Shown: positions 36,180-45,699, counted from the first letter of the stretch. The stretch: DNA of 64,000 bases from Azospirillaceae bacterium (GCA_031291675.1 JARLIO010000010.1:1-64000), one strand, 5' to 3'. The notes: generated by a model from the letters alone, not told the origin. Made by a program: numbers and translations.

Positions 36180-37016
36180 TCAGTCGCGCAGCAGTTCGTT
36201 GACCGAGGTCTTCGAACGCGTGCGCTCGTCGACGCGCTTGACGATCACGGCGCAGGACAGGCCGGGGCCCGGCGTCCCGTCGGGCAGCGGCTTGCCGGGC
36301 AGCGCGCCCGGCACCACGACCGAATAGGCCGGTACCCGGCCCTGGAAGACTTCGCCGGTCTGGCGATCGATGATCCGGGTCGAGGCCCCCAGGAACACCC
36401 CCATCGACAGGATGGCTCCCTGCTCGACAATCACGCCCTCAACGACCTCGGAACGCGCGCCGATGAAACAATCGTCCTCGATGATCACCGGCCCCGCCTG
36501 CAACGGCTCCAGCACGCCGCCAATCCCGGCGCCACCGGAAAGATGGACGTTGCGGCCGACCTGGGCGCAGGACCCGACCGAAGCCCAGGTGTCGACCATC
36601 GTGCCCGCGCCGACACGGGCGCCGACATTGACGAAACTGGGCATCAGCACCGCGCCCGGGGCGATGAAGGCCGATCGCCGGACCACGGCACCAGGCACGG
36701 CGCGGAAGCCGGCGGCGCGGAAGGTTGCGTCATCCCAACCCGCAAATTTCAGCGGCACCTTGTCAAACCAGCGGGCATCACCGGGGCCCCCCTGAACCAG
36801 GGCCATGTCGGTGAGGCGGAACGACAGCAGAACCGCCTTTTTGAGCCATTGATGGACCTGCCAGGTGCCATCGATCTTTTCGGCGACCCTCAGGGCGCCG
36901 GAATCCAGTCCCGACAGCGCCGCATCGACGGCGTCCCGAAAGGGCCCCTGGGTTGCGGGGCTGATCTGGTCACGGTTGTCCCAGGCGGCATCAATGGTGG
37001 TCTGCAGGTCGGTCAT
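36180..37016 (-). CDS. dapD: Tetrahydrodipicolinate N-succinyltransferase
   Basis: This 278-residue trimeric left-handed beta-helix enzyme transfers succinyl from succinyl-CoA to tetrahydrodipicolinate. The N-terminal helix pair ([16 protein letters not shown]) is followed by hexapeptide repeats from [17 protein letters not shown] through [17 protein letters not shown] and [17 protein letters not shown]. Length is normal for the family. It is the first gene of the dap operon; the next gene, dapE, starts 3 nt behind its stop. Confidence 0.97.
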   Translation of the reverse strand: MTDLQTTIDAAWDNRDQISPATQGPFRDAVDAALSGLDSGALRVAEKIDGTWQVHQWLKKAVLLSFRLTDMALVQGGPGDARWFDKVPLKFAGWDDATFRAAGFRAVPGAVVRRSAFIAPGAVLMPSFVNVGARVGAGTMVDTWASVGSCAQVGRNVHLSGGAGIGGVLEPLQAGPVIIEDDCFIGARSEVVEGVIVEQGAILSMGVFLGASTRIIDRQTGEVFQGRVPAYSVVVPGALPGKPLPDGTPGPGLSCAVIVKRVDERTRSKTSVNELLRD

Positions 37017-37179
37017 GGGGAAGAAAGTATCGATTGTGAATGAAAGAGAGGTCTACCATGGGCTGGCATCGCAGGCCTGTCAATGTGGCCGAGCGAGAGG
37101 TCGCGCCTCCGTTTGACCTCGACGCGCCGACAGTGTCGTTCCTATATCAGGCAAACCGTTGCACAGATGAGGCGATAAA

Positions 37180-37479
37180 ATGCTCTTGATTATCGGTACG
37201 ATCAGGCTTCCCGAGGGCCGGCTGGACTCGGCGCGCCCGATCATGGCGTCCATGATCGAAGCCACCAGAGCGGAAGCCGGCTGTCTCGACTATTCGTATG
37301 CCGAGGACATCCTCGACCCCGGCCTCATCCACATCGCGGAACGCTGGACGGATCGAGCGGCGCTCGACGCACACCTTCTTTCCGCGCACATGGCGAAATG
37401 GCGGGCCAGCGGGCCGTCTCTCGGCATCGCGGACCGCAATTTATCCCTTTATGAGGCGGGAGAGCCTCAGCCACTCTGA
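37180..37479 (+). CDS. Antibiotic biosynthesis monooxygenase-type (ABM) protein
   Basis: This 99-residue protein has the small ferredoxin-like ABM fold, recognised by EAGCLDYSYAEDILDP, HIAERWTDRAALDAHL and the conserved His/Glu/Trp pattern. Members oxidise quinols or degrade haem without a bound cofactor, or simply detoxify. ATG 37180 is 8 bases after a gatgaggcg ribosome site. It stands alone between dapD and the HAD gene. Confidence 0.85.
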   Translation: MLLIIGTIRLPEGRLDSARPIMASMIEATRAEAGCLDYSYAEDILDPGLIHIAERWTDRAALDAHLLSAHMAKWRASGPSLGIADRNLSLYEAGEPQPL

Positions 37480-37576
37480 CGCCATGGCGGTGGCGCCGTC
37501 ACCGCGACGTCACGGCGGGAATCAAATGGCGACAAGGCCGAACCGGAACGGGCCGCAGCCATGGCCCGCCCCGGCG

Positions 37577-38245
37577 TTACGGGGTCGCGGTCTCAAGCCA
37601 GTCGACCAGATTGTCGGCGACATGGTCGATATGATCGCCGCTATCAGCGCCGGCGCTGGCCCAGTCGATCGTCGAGCGGATCCAGGTCGTCGTCATCCCC
37701 AGGGCGTGCGCCGGGACCAGATTGCAGGCCATGTCCTCGACCATGCAGGCCTCCTGCGGCACGATGGCGTAGCGATCCAGCAGTTGCCGGTAGGGCTGCG
37801 GAGCCGGTTTGGGAATGTAGTTGGCGGCAACGATGTCGAAGACATCCTCGAACAACGCCGTAATCCCGAGACGATCCGTCACCTGACGGGCGTGGGCAAC
37901 CGAACCATTGGTGTAGATCAGCCGCCGCCCCGGCAGGGCCGACAGCGCCGCGGCCAGGCGCTCACTGGGCGTCACCGGCGACACGTCGATGGTATGGACG
38001 TAATCGAGGAACTCGGTCGGATCGACGTGATAGTCGTTCATCAAACCGCGCAACGTCGTGCCGTGCTTCAGGAACAACCGCTTTTGCAAGGCACGCGCCT
38101 GGTCCGCCGGCAGATCGAGCCGCCGCGCGATATAGTCGGTGATGCGCGCCGAGACCTGGGCGAACAGGTTACAGGAGGCGGGATACAGCGTATTGTCGAG
38201 ATCAAAGATCCAGACAGAAATCTGGTCGAGAGCGGATGCGGACAT
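37577..38245 (-). CDS. HAD-family pyrimidine 5'-nucleotidase
   Basis: This 222-residue phosphatase has the HAD motif I as FDLDNTLYP (D15, D17), a cap domain, motif II LIYTNGS, motif III with K in IPKPAPQPY and motif IV MVEDMACNLVPA. The pattern FDLDNTLYP and the length fit the pyrimidine 5'-nucleotidase group (SDT1/YjjG type) that removes phosphate from UMP or CMP. It converges with the ABM gene; the 97-nt gap contains a small GC-rich dyad. Confidence 0.9.
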   Translation of the reverse strand: MSASALDQISVWIFDLDNTLYPASCNLFAQVSARITDYIARRLDLPADQARALQKRLFLKHGTTLRGLMNDYHVDPTEFLDYVHTIDVSPVTPSERLAAALSALPGRRLIYTNGSVAHARQVTDRLGITALFEDVFDIVAANYIPKPAPQPYRQLLDRYAIVPQEACMVEDMACNLVPAHALGMTTTWIRSTIDWASAGADSGDHIDHVADNLVDWLETATP

Positions 38246-38410
38246 GGCAGGCAGATGGGGAACGGGCTTGCATTCGGCAAGACGTGCCCCAGCTTAGCCG
38301 GATGATCATCCCGATTTTCCGGCCCTGTTTGCCACTGATCCCGGCTGGTTCCACCAGCGGCCGGCCGGCGGGATTCCGGCGCCGGCGATGTCGTTTCTGG
38401 AGAGAGCGGA

Positions 38411-39055
38411 ATGTTTATCCGGCAATTTTGTCGCCTTGCGACCCTTGTAATGGCGGTCGCGGGTCCGTTGACTTATGTCGGTCCCGCGACCGCCGCCGAT
38501 ACCGTGTCGGCGAATGACCAGCACGCGATCGAGGAGACCTTTGTCGCAACCCGCGCCGCGCTGGCCGATCACGACGCCGAGCGGGTCGTCGAATCACTGT
38601 CGACGACGACACGCGCCCAACTCGAAGCCATTCGCGAGGCGGCGGTCACAAAGCAGTCGTCCGGCCTGCCGCCCGCGGAGAAATTTGCCGCGCTGGGCTT
38701 GCGCCGATTCGTTCCACCACGGGATCTGACCCGCCTGGACAGCGCCGGTCTGGTCGGTTATGCACTCGGGCATGCTTGGCTTGGCCCCAATATCATCCGC
38801 GAGAGTGGTCTCAAGGATATTGCCGTCACCGGCGATCGGGCCGAGGCCACGCTGCTGATCAAAGGCCGGCCGCAGGTGCTGCCGGCCGACTTCGTCCGTG
38901 AGAACGGGGTGTGGAAGATTGACCTGACCCGGGTCGTCCAGATCTCCGACCAGTTGCTGAAGCTCCGGATCGGCGGCAGCGGCCGCGGCGAGGAAGCGGT
39001 GATCGCCGAAATACTGGACAATCTGGCCCGAAAAGAAAATCGTACCGCTCCCTGA
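38411..39055 (+). CDS. Exported protein of unknown function
   Basis: This 214-residue protein starts with a signal peptide (LATLVMAVAGPLTYVGPATAAD), then a helical part (HAIEETFVATRAALADHDAERVVESLS) and a C-terminal sheet (VTGDRAEATLLIKGRPQVLPADFVRENGVWKIDL), the shape of NTF2-like or DUF4878-like periplasmic proteins. No catalytic motif is visible. An ATG with a good ribosome site (gagagcgga) is used. It lies 101 nt before the divergent KdpB-like gene on the same strand. Confidence 0.75.
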   Translation: MFIRQFCRLATLVMAVAGPLTYVGPATAADTVSANDQHAIEETFVATRAALADHDAERVVESLSTTTRAQLEAIREAAVTKQSSGLPPAEKFAALGLRRFVPPRDLTRLDSAGLVGYALGHAWLGPNIIRESGLKDIAVTGDRAEATLLIKGRPQVLPADFVRENGVWKIDLTRVVQISDQLLKLRIGGSGRGEEAVIAEILDNLARKENRTAP

Positions 39056-39156
39056 CCAGAAGCCGTCGAAACCGTGCATTGCCATCCGCCCCTCCGGTCG
39101 TCCGTCCCGCCCTCCGGCATTGCCGCGTACCGCCGCCGACCGCGAGACGTACGGCG

Positions 39157-41004
39157 ATGAACCTGCTGCTGTCGGTTCTTGTCCGGATGCGCGCCCAGGG
39201 GCGAAATCTGGCCCATAACCCGCCGCTGGCGTTGGCCATGCTGTGCGCGTTGCTCACAACCCTGCTCATTCCCACCGGCGCCGTGTCCTGGCGCGCCCTG
39301 CTCGGGCTGTGGCTGTTGCTGGCCATCGCCAAGCTGGCGCCGGCCGGCGCCACCCGGCACCGCCGCAACCGTCTGGTGGCCAAGCGTCTGACCTCGGCCA
39401 CCGCCGCCACGCCGGTCCTGGTCCCGGCGACAAGGCTGCATCCCGGGGACCTGGTCCTGGTCGAAGCCGGGGACCTGATCCCGGTCGATGGCGAGATCAT
39501 TGATGGCATCGCCACCGTTGACGAATCGGCGATCACCGGCGAATCGGCGTGTGTGCTGCGCGAGAGCGGCGGCGACACCGCGAGCGTAACCGCGGGCACC
39601 CGCGTGGTTTCCGACCATTTGATCATTGAAGTCGCGGCACGCCCCACCATGCCGCCGAACCGGCTGCTGACCCCGTGGGAGCGTGCGATCGTCCGGCTTT
39701 CCGGCATCATTACCCTCGGCGCCATCGCGACCACCGCGGCGGTGATCGGCGTTGCGCTGCTGCACGGTGTGGCGCCGCCACCGCTGGTAACCCTGATCGT
39801 CCTGCCGGCCGCGTTGTCTCCCGTGATCGCCGGCGCCCTGATTCCGGCGCTGGCTGTCGTGGCCCTGGCCCGGCTCGCCCGCGGCCATCTGTCCGCCCGC
39901 TCCCGCGCCTCGATCGAAATGGCCAATGAGATCAAGGTGCTGTTCCTCGATAAGACCGGCACGGTGACCGTTGGCAACCGCTGCGCGGTCGCCTTCCTCC
40001 CCCTGCCCGGCATTGCCGAACGCACATTGGGCGAGGCCGCCTGGATGGCCTCGATCGGCGACGAGACCCCCGAGGGCCGCTCGATCCGACGGCTCGCCAC
40101 GGAACGCTTCGGCTGTGACGAGGAACCGCGATCGGCCGATTTCACCATTCTGCCCTTTTCGAGCCGGACCCGGATCAGCGGCAGTGATCACCGGGGCGAG
40201 GCCACCCGCAAAGGCGCGGTCGATGCCGTGCTCAGCCATGTCGACGAGACCGATCCGTCGCATGTGCTGACGGAGGCGGTGCAGAAGATCGCCAAGAGCG
40301 GCGGAACCCCGCTGCTGGTGGCCCGCGGCAAGCAATTGCTGGGGCTGATCCGCCTGGAGGACCAGATCAAGCCGGACCTGCGGATCCGCTTCGACACCCT
40401 GCGGCAGCTCGGCATCCGCAGCGTTCTGCTGACGGGCGACAATCCCCTGACCGCCGCCGCGATCGCCGCCGAAATCGGTGTCGATGATTTCGCCGCCCAT
40501 GCCACGCCCCAGCGCAAGCTCGACCTGATCCGTGCCGAGCAGGCCAAAGGGTCCCGGGTCGCGATGGTCGGCGATGGCACCGACGACGCCCCGGCGCTGG
40601 CCCAGGCCGACATCGGGCTGGCGGTCGCCAACGCGGCCCCGGCGGCCCGCGAAGCGGCCAACATGATTGGCGCCGATGGCGACCCGACGCGGCTGATCGA
40701 GGCGATCGAAGCCGGCCGACGCCTGGTACATGGTCGCCGCGCCGTCGTCGCGTTCTCGCTGGCCGGCATTGTGACCAAGGCCGCCGTGCTGCTGCCCCCG
40801 CTGTTCGGGCTGGACGGCATTGTCGAAGCGCGCGACGTCCCGCAAGCGCTGGCCACGATGGTCTTGTTTGACAGTCTGGGCGCCGTTATTCTGGCACCGC
40901 TGGTCCGCCGCGGACGGACGGGACCGCGAATTTTCGCCGCGGTCGGCCTGGCCTGGCCGGCCATCGCGTTGGTCCTGGCCAACCTCGCCCACGCGGCCCC
41001 TTGA
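39157..41004 (+). CDS. Divergent KdpB-like P-type ATPase without KdpA/C/F
   Basis: This 615-residue P-type ATPase most resembles KdpB, the ATPase subunit of the Kdp potassium pump. It has DESAITGESACV (actuator), the phosphorylation site D265 in LFLDKTGTVTVGNR, TPEGRSIRRL and GDGTDDAPALAQADIG. It is about 65 residues shorter than E. coli KdpB. The KdpB membrane motif LIPTTIGGLL has become LIPALAVVAL, and FSIANDVAK of TM5 reads FSLAGIVTK, so the coupling aspartate (D583 in E. coli) is isoleucine while the lysine remains. No kdpA, kdpC, kdpF or kdpE is adjacent. I chose ATG 39157. It may be a relic or an ATPase with a new partner; intact frame argues against decay. Confidence 0.8.
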   Translation: MNLLLSVLVRMRAQGRNLAHNPPLALAMLCALLTTLLIPTGAVSWRALLGLWLLLAIAKLAPAGATRHRRNRLVAKRLTSATAATPVLVPATRLHPGDLVLVEAGDLIPVDGEIIDGIATVDESAITGESACVLRESGGDTASVTAGTRVVSDHLIIEVAARPTMPPNRLLTPWERAIVRLSGIITLGAIATTAAVIGVALLHGVAPPPLVTLIVLPAALSPVIAGALIPALAVVALARLARGHLSARSRASIEMANEIKVLFLDKTGTVTVGNRCAVAFLPLPGIAERTLGEAAWMASIGDETPEGRSIRRLATERFGCDEEPRSADFTILPFSSRTRISGSDHRGEATRKGAVDAVLSHVDETDPSHVLTEAVQKIAKSGGTPLLVARGKQLLGLIRLEDQIKPDLRIRFDTLRQLGIRSVLLTGDNPLTAAAIAAEIGVDDFAAHATPQRKLDLIRAEQAKGSRVAMVGDGTDDAPALAQADIGLAVANAAPAAREAANMIGADGDPTRLIEAIEAGRRLVHGRRAVVAFSLAGIVTKAAVLLPPLFGLDGIVEARDVPQALATMVLFDSLGAVILAPLVRRGRTGPRIFAAVGLAWPAIALVLANLAHAAP

Positions 41005-41044
41005 CGGCCCGCGCCGGTTGGGCGCTTGTCATCGTGGGCTGTTA

Positions 41045-41132
41045 CGTTGCCTGGCCCGAGCGGGCGACACACCGTAGCGTTGCCCGGCGCGAGCGGGCAA
41101 CACACCGCAACGTTGCCCGGCGCGAGCGGGCG
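41045..41132. repeat. Three tandem 33-bp hairpin repeats before kdpD
   Basis: A 33-bp unit starting CGTTGCC[C/T]GGC repeats at 41045, 41078 and 41111; the third copy is clear over about 25 bases. Unit two contains the perfect dyad GTTGCCCG (41079-41086), 7-nt spacer, CGGGCAAC (41094-41101), so each unit can fold as a small hairpin. A similar TTGCCC/GGGCAA hairpin occurs at 1896-1913. Lies between the KdpB-like gene and kdpD. Confidence 0.85.
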
Positions 41133-41196
41133 ACAGAATCTTGTCTCGGCGTGGTGTTCGTTGGTACGCGACGCAGACTTCCCTTGAGCGATTGCC

Positions 41197-43962
41197 ATGA
41201 CCGACCGAACTGAAGACGACCGTCCCTCTCCCGATGCCCTGCTGGAGCAGGCCAAGACCGATTCACGCGGCCGGCTGAAGATTTTCCTCGGTGCCGCGCC
41301 CGGCGTCGGCAAGACCTATGCGATGCTGACCGCGGGCCAGAGCCGGCGTCGGGAGGGGCTCGACATCGTTGTCGGCGTCGCCGAGACCCACGGCCGGCGC
41401 GAGACCGAAGCGCTGGTGCGCGGCCTGGAGATCGTGCCGCGCCGCGCGATCGAGTATCGCGGCCTGCCGCTGCAGGAGATGGACCTCGACGCCATCCTCA
41501 AGCGCAAGCCAAAGCTGGTGCTGGTCGACGAACTCGCGCACACCAACATCCCCGGCAGCCGGCACCCCAAGCGCTATCAGGACGTTGAGGAACTGCTCGA
41601 CGCGGGGATCGACGTCTATTCCACCCTCAACATCCAGCATCTGGAGAGCCTCAACGATGTTGTGGCCCGGATCGCCAATGTCCGGGTGCGCGAAACCATC
41701 CCCGACAGCGTGTTGCAGAAGGCGGCGGAGATCGAGGTCATCGATCTGGCACCCCAGGAACTTCTGCAGCGCCTCAATGAGGGCAAGGTCTATGTGCCCG
41801 AGCAGGCGCGCCGGGCGATGCATCACTTTTTCTCGCCGGGCAATCTGACCGCGTTGCGCGAGCTGGCGTTGCGCCATGCCGCCGAGCGCGTCGACGAGCA
41901 GATGCTGAGCTATATGCGGACCCATGCGATCCAGGGGCCGTGGCCGACCCGGGAACGCATCATGGTCTGTGTCGGCGGCGATCCGGCCGCGGCCCGCCTG
42001 GTGCGCACCGCCAAGCGCACTGCCGAGCGCCGCAACGCGCCCTGGCTGGCGGTTTATGTCGAGACCCATCGCCACCGCAATCTGTCGGAGGAGGCGAAGG
42101 ACCGGACCTCGTCCGCGCTGCGTCTGGCGGAGCAATTGGGGGGCGAGACCGCGGTCCTGATCGGCGAGGACATCACCCAGGAACTGATCGGCTGCGCCCG
42201 CGCCCGCAATGTCAGCATGATCATTGTCGGCAAACCGCGCCGGTCGCGCTGGCGGGCCATGCTGCGGCGTTCGCTTCCCGACGATCTGCTGGCCCGGGCA
42301 CGCCCCTTCGATATCCTGGTGGTGTCCGGCGATGATGGGGAAAAACCGGCCAAGGTTGCCCGCCTTGAGCGCTCGATCGAACGATCCGGATGGGTCCCTT
42401 ACGCCCTGGCCGCCCTGGGCGTGGCCGGCGCCACCGCGATCGCCTGGGTGGTGCAGCAGATCTTCGATCTGCCCAACGCCTCGCCGCTGTACCTGTTGAT
42501 CGTCCTGCTGATCGCGATCCGGTTTGGCTTGTGGCCCTCGATCGCCGCCTCGGCGCTCAGCTTCATCGGCTACAATGCCCTGTTTACCGAGCCGGCGTTC
42601 AGTTTCAATTTCGGGCACCAACAGCCGGTCTTCGCCATTGTGTTCTTCCTGCTGGTCGCGGTGATCAGCAGCAATCTGTCGACCCGGCTGCGCAATCAGG
42701 TCGACGCCAGCAAGCGCAGCGCCCGACGCACCGCCAATCTCTATGATTTCAGCCGCAAAATCGCCGGCGCCGCCAATTTCGACGACGTGCTCTGGGCCGT
42801 GGTCTACCATGTCGCCGCGACGTTGCAGGGGCGCGCGCTGATCCTGATGCAGCGGGATGCGCAACTCGAAATCGTCGCCGGCTATCCACCCGAGGACCAG
42901 CTCGATGCCGCGGCCGCGGCCGCCGCCGACTGGACCTGGCGCCAGGGCAAGCCGGCCGGACGCGGCTCCTCGACCCTGCCCAGCTCGGCTTGGCTGTTCC
43001 TGCCCCTGCGCACGGTTCGCGGTCCGGTGGGCGTGCTGGGTGTCCAGATCGAAGGCAAGGACAAGCTGCTGTCGCCCGAGCAAAGCCGGCTGCTCGATGC
43101 CCTGGCCGATCAGGCTGCCGTCGCCCTGGAACGCTCGCAGCTCGCCGCCGATATCGAGCATGCGCGGATCCAGGCCGAGGCGGAACGGATGCGTGGTGCC
43201 CTGCTGTCATCCATTTCGCACGATCTGCGCACCCCGCTGGCGGCGATCACCGGAACGGCCACCAACCTGGCCGGGCTGTGGGAAAGCTATGATGACGCGA
43301 CCCGCCAGCATCTGGTTCAGAGCATCCGCGACCAGGCCGAACGGCTCAACCGGTTTGTGCAAAACCTCGCCGACATGACCCGTCTCGGCACCGGCGCGCT
43401 GAGCCCGAAACGGGAATGGATCGAGGTTTCGGCGATTGTCGCGTCGGCACTGCAGCGGATCCGCAAGCGGACCGAGGGCCATGCGATCACCGTCGATATC
43501 GGCTCGCCGTTGCCCTTGATCCATGTCGACTACATGCTGATCGAGCAGGTTCTGATCAACATCCTCGACAATGCCTGCAAATTCTCGCCGCCCAACGGCC
43601 CGATCGTGATCCGGGCGCAAAGTGCCGATGGTCGGGTGCTGCTGCGCGTGTTCGATCGCGGGACCGGCATCCCCGAGGCCGAACGCGAACGGGTGTTCGA
43701 CATGTTTTACCGGGTCAATGCCGGTGACGGCCGCAGCAACGGCCTGGGCCTCGCGATCTGTCGCGGCATCGTCGAAGCCCATGGCGGGACCGTCACCGCC
43801 GAGAGCGGAGAGAACGGGGTCGGGACCTGCATCCAGATCACCTTTGCCGCCGGGTCACCCCCGCCGGCCGATGCCGCCGACACCGCGACCGACACCGAGG
43901 CGCGGCTCTCCGGGACCAAGGCAACCCCGCCCGGGAAGATTTCCCAGGCGTCGGCGCGGTGA
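41197..43962 (+). CDS. kdpD: Osmosensitive K+ channel histidine kinase
   Basis: This 921-residue sensor kinase has the full KdpD layout: N-terminal KdpD ATPase domain with Walker A GAAPGVGKTYAML, a universal-stress-protein domain (about 245-370), four transmembrane helices (about 395-500), a GAF-like domain and the kinase core with H675 in SISHDLRTPLAAITG, DRGTGIPE and SNGLGLAICRGI. It senses low K+ or turgor in other bacteria. Its usual partner kdpE is not adjacent; the next gene encodes a receiver-domain protein of another type. The ATPase in front is KdpB-like, so this is an incomplete kdp locus. Confidence 0.95.
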   Translation: MTDRTEDDRPSPDALLEQAKTDSRGRLKIFLGAAPGVGKTYAMLTAGQSRRREGLDIVVGVAETHGRRETEALVRGLEIVPRRAIEYRGLPLQEMDLDAILKRKPKLVLVDELAHTNIPGSRHPKRYQDVEELLDAGIDVYSTLNIQHLESLNDVVARIANVRVRETIPDSVLQKAAEIEVIDLAPQELLQRLNEGKVYVPEQARRAMHHFFSPGNLTALRELALRHAAERVDEQMLSYMRTHAIQGPWPTRERIMVCVGGDPAAARLVRTAKRTAERRNAPWLAVYVETHRHRNLSEEAKDRTSSALRLAEQLGGETAVLIGEDITQELIGCARARNVSMIIVGKPRRSRWRAMLRRSLPDDLLARARPFDILVVSGDDGEKPAKVARLERSIERSGWVPYALAALGVAGATAIAWVVQQIFDLPNASPLYLLIVLLIAIRFGLWPSIAASALSFIGYNALFTEPAFSFNFGHQQPVFAIVFFLLVAVISSNLSTRLRNQVDASKRSARRTANLYDFSRKIAGAANFDDVLWAVVYHVAATLQGRALILMQRDAQLEIVAGYPPEDQLDAAAAAAADWTWRQGKPAGRGSSTLPSSAWLFLPLRTVRGPVGVLGVQIEGKDKLLSPEQSRLLDALADQAAVALERSQLAADIEHARIQAEAERMRGALLSSISHDLRTPLAAITGTATNLAGLWESYDDATRQHLVQSIRDQAERLNRFVQNLADMTRLGTGALSPKREWIEVSAIVASALQRIRKRTEGHAITVDIGSPLPLIHVDYMLIEQVLINILDNACKFSPPNGPIVIRAQSADGRVLLRVFDRGTGIPEAERERVFDMFYRVNAGDGRSNGLGLAICRGIVEAHGGTVTAESGENGVGTCIQITFAAGSPPPADAADTATDTEARLSGTKATPPGKISQASAR

Positions 43963-44069
43963 GCGCGCGGCGGCCCTGTTGTGGCACGACGGTTGCGGCG
44001 CGGCGGTTACGATCCGGCAACCCATTCTTCGTATCCTGACCCCGCACCGCTCTGGCGCTCCGGCCGATC

Positions 44070-45032
44070 ATGCCATCGATACGCCCCTCGCACCGCCCGT
44101 CCATCGACATTCTGTTCGGCGACCCCCAGGTTGCGGTACGAACCCTGTTGCGCTCGGCCCTGGTCGATGAGGGGTTCCGCAGCATTCACGATTACGCCCA
44201 TCTCGAAAGCATCCGTACCGACCTTGATGTCATGGCGTTCGATCTGGTGATCGTCGATGCACAGATGACCAGTGCCGACGGGACCGACGATGCCTGCACC
44301 GTGTTGAGCGATCTTCGCGCTGGACGGCTGGGGCGCAATCCGTTCGTCCCGGTGATCATGACCTCCTGGCCGCCGCCACCCGAGCTGGTCAAACGGGTGG
44401 CCGATTCCGGCGCCGATGACCTGCTGGTCAAACCGGTAGCCCCGGGAACCGTTCTGGACCGCATCGATGCTCTGGTGCATCGCCGCAAACCCTTCGTCGT
44501 CACCTCGGACTATATCGGGCCGGACCGGCGGCAGGACCACGGCCGGGGCAGCACCCCAGTCCCGCTGTTCACGGTGCCGAACACGCTGGAAGCCAAAATC
44601 AAAGGCCAGGCGATCGACCCCGTCGCCCTGGAAACGATGATCGCCCGGTCCCGTCAAGAGATCGACGATCAACGGGTCAAGCGTCAGGCCTTCCAGATCG
44701 CCTTCCTGCTGCAGCTGGCCACCACGGGCCTCAGCGACGGCAAGACCGACGGCATGGCCGCTCTGAACCGCATCGTCGCCGTTGCCGAAGATGCCGCAGC
44801 GCGGGCCGCCGGCACCCCCTATGCAAACTGTATGGATTTATGCCAAACGCTGGCCGATCTGATCCGGACCATCGGCTCCCGACCCGATGGGGTCGATGCC
44901 CGTGGCCTGGCTTTGGTCAAAAACCTGTCCGATGCTCTGCTGATCGCCTGCCACCCCGGCGAACAGGCCGGTACGATGACCGAGCAGATCGCCGCGGCGA
45001 TCAAGAGCTACCGGGCGCGCCTGGCATCGTGA
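44070..45032 (+). CDS. Receiver-domain protein with helical output domain
   Basis: This 320-residue protein has an N-terminal receiver domain (about 10-140) with the phosphorylatable D63 in DLVIVDAQM and the conserved lysine in DDLLVKPV. After it comes YIGPDRRQDH, a typical tail of alphaproteobacterial receivers, and a helical C-terminal region (about 180-320) without DNA-binding or enzymatic motif that I recognise. It is not a KdpE homologue (no winged helix). It stands 107 nt behind kdpD and 34 nt ahead of the EpmC-like gene, so it may be a phosphate sink for KdpD or part of a separate pathway. Confidence 0.8.
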   Translation: MPSIRPSHRPSIDILFGDPQVAVRTLLRSALVDEGFRSIHDYAHLESIRTDLDVMAFDLVIVDAQMTSADGTDDACTVLSDLRAGRLGRNPFVPVIMTSWPPPPELVKRVADSGADDLLVKPVAPGTVLDRIDALVHRRKPFVVTSDYIGPDRRQDHGRGSTPVPLFTVPNTLEAKIKGQAIDPVALETMIARSRQEIDDQRVKRQAFQIAFLLQLATTGLSDGKTDGMAALNRIVAVAEDAAARAAGTPYANCMDLCQTLADLIRTIGSRPDGVDARGLALVKNLSDALLIACHPGEQAGTMTEQIAAAIKSYRARLAS

Positions 45033-45066
45033 CCCGCCGCCTCTCCAACCGCCGAACCCGAACCCG

Positions 45067-45699
45067 ATGATTCTGACACCCATTGCCGACGCCGACCTTC
45101 CCGCCATCCTTGACCGGTTTGAGACCGCGCTGGCCGATCACCCGATCGCGACCGGAGCCTTGCGCCTGATCGCCACAACCGTCCCCCTGGGGGCAAAGGG
45201 GCCGCCAAGCGGGAGATTGTACCAGGATCAGGTCCGACAGGGCGTCGAACTGGCCCATGCCTTCGGCATTCAGACCCTTGATGAGGAACCGGCTGTCGCG
45301 TTCAGTTGGGATGGCGTTTGCATCCGGACCCGCAGCGAACCCTCGGTCGTGATCCATGAGGTCACCCATTGGCTGGTATGTTCAGCGGAACGACGCCGCC
45401 TCTATGATTTCGGCCTGGGCGCCGGGCCGGAAACCGGGCGCGCCGCCGAGGCCGATGCCGTGTGCCCGCTTGACTGGGAGGCGCGGCAGCGCGAGGAATG
45501 CCTGGCGTCGCTGCTCGGCATTCTGTGGGAAGCTGAACTCGGGCAGGCCGCGATTCTGGCCTTCCTCGAGCAGAACTGGCTGGAGGGCCATGAGCGGCCG
45601 GCGACGCGGGCACATTTCATCGACATCGTCCAATCCCTGCATGCGATGAGACTGGTTGACGACCACGGGCATCCGGTCGGCCCCCCGGCACCACACTGA
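45067..45699 (+). CDS. EpmC-like (elongation factor P hydroxylase type) protein
   Basis: This 210-residue protein has a HExxHW motif in VIHEVTHWLVCSAERRRLYDFG, followed by GPETGR, which aligns with the HEISHWCIAG and RR-x-DFGYW-x-PDGR of EpmC, the enzyme that hydroxylates modified EF-P. The match covers the metal site and the following arginines; the rest is not close. Its EpmA and EpmB partners are not in this window, so it may act on a different substrate or be only a structural relative. It follows the receiver-domain gene by 34 nt. Confidence 0.6.
   Translation: MILTPIADADLPAILDRFETALADHPIATGALRLIATTVPLGAKGPPSGRLYQDQVRQGVELAHAFGIQTLDEEPAVAFSWDGVCIRTRSEPSVVIHEVTHWLVCSAERRRLYDFGLGAGPETGRAAEADAVCPLDWEARQREECLASLLGILWEAELGQAAILAFLEQNWLEGHERPATRAHFIDIVQSLHAMRLVDDHGHPVGPPAPH

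Noticed and set aside
38758-40992. A 744-codon open frame on the minus strand opposite the KdpB-like gene
   Set aside because: It is antisense to a recognisable ATPase, is Gly/Arg/Gln-rich in the way GC-rich shadow frames are, and has no domain.
41045-41132. The 33-bp tandem array as a possible CRISPR
   Set aside because: Units are contiguous with no spacers and there are no cas genes.
41001-41213. A 70-codon frame across the 33-bp repeats (THRSVARRERATHRN pattern)
   Set aside because: The repetitive peptide is a direct product of the DNA repeats, whose period is a multiple of three; the repeats look like hairpins, not a gene.
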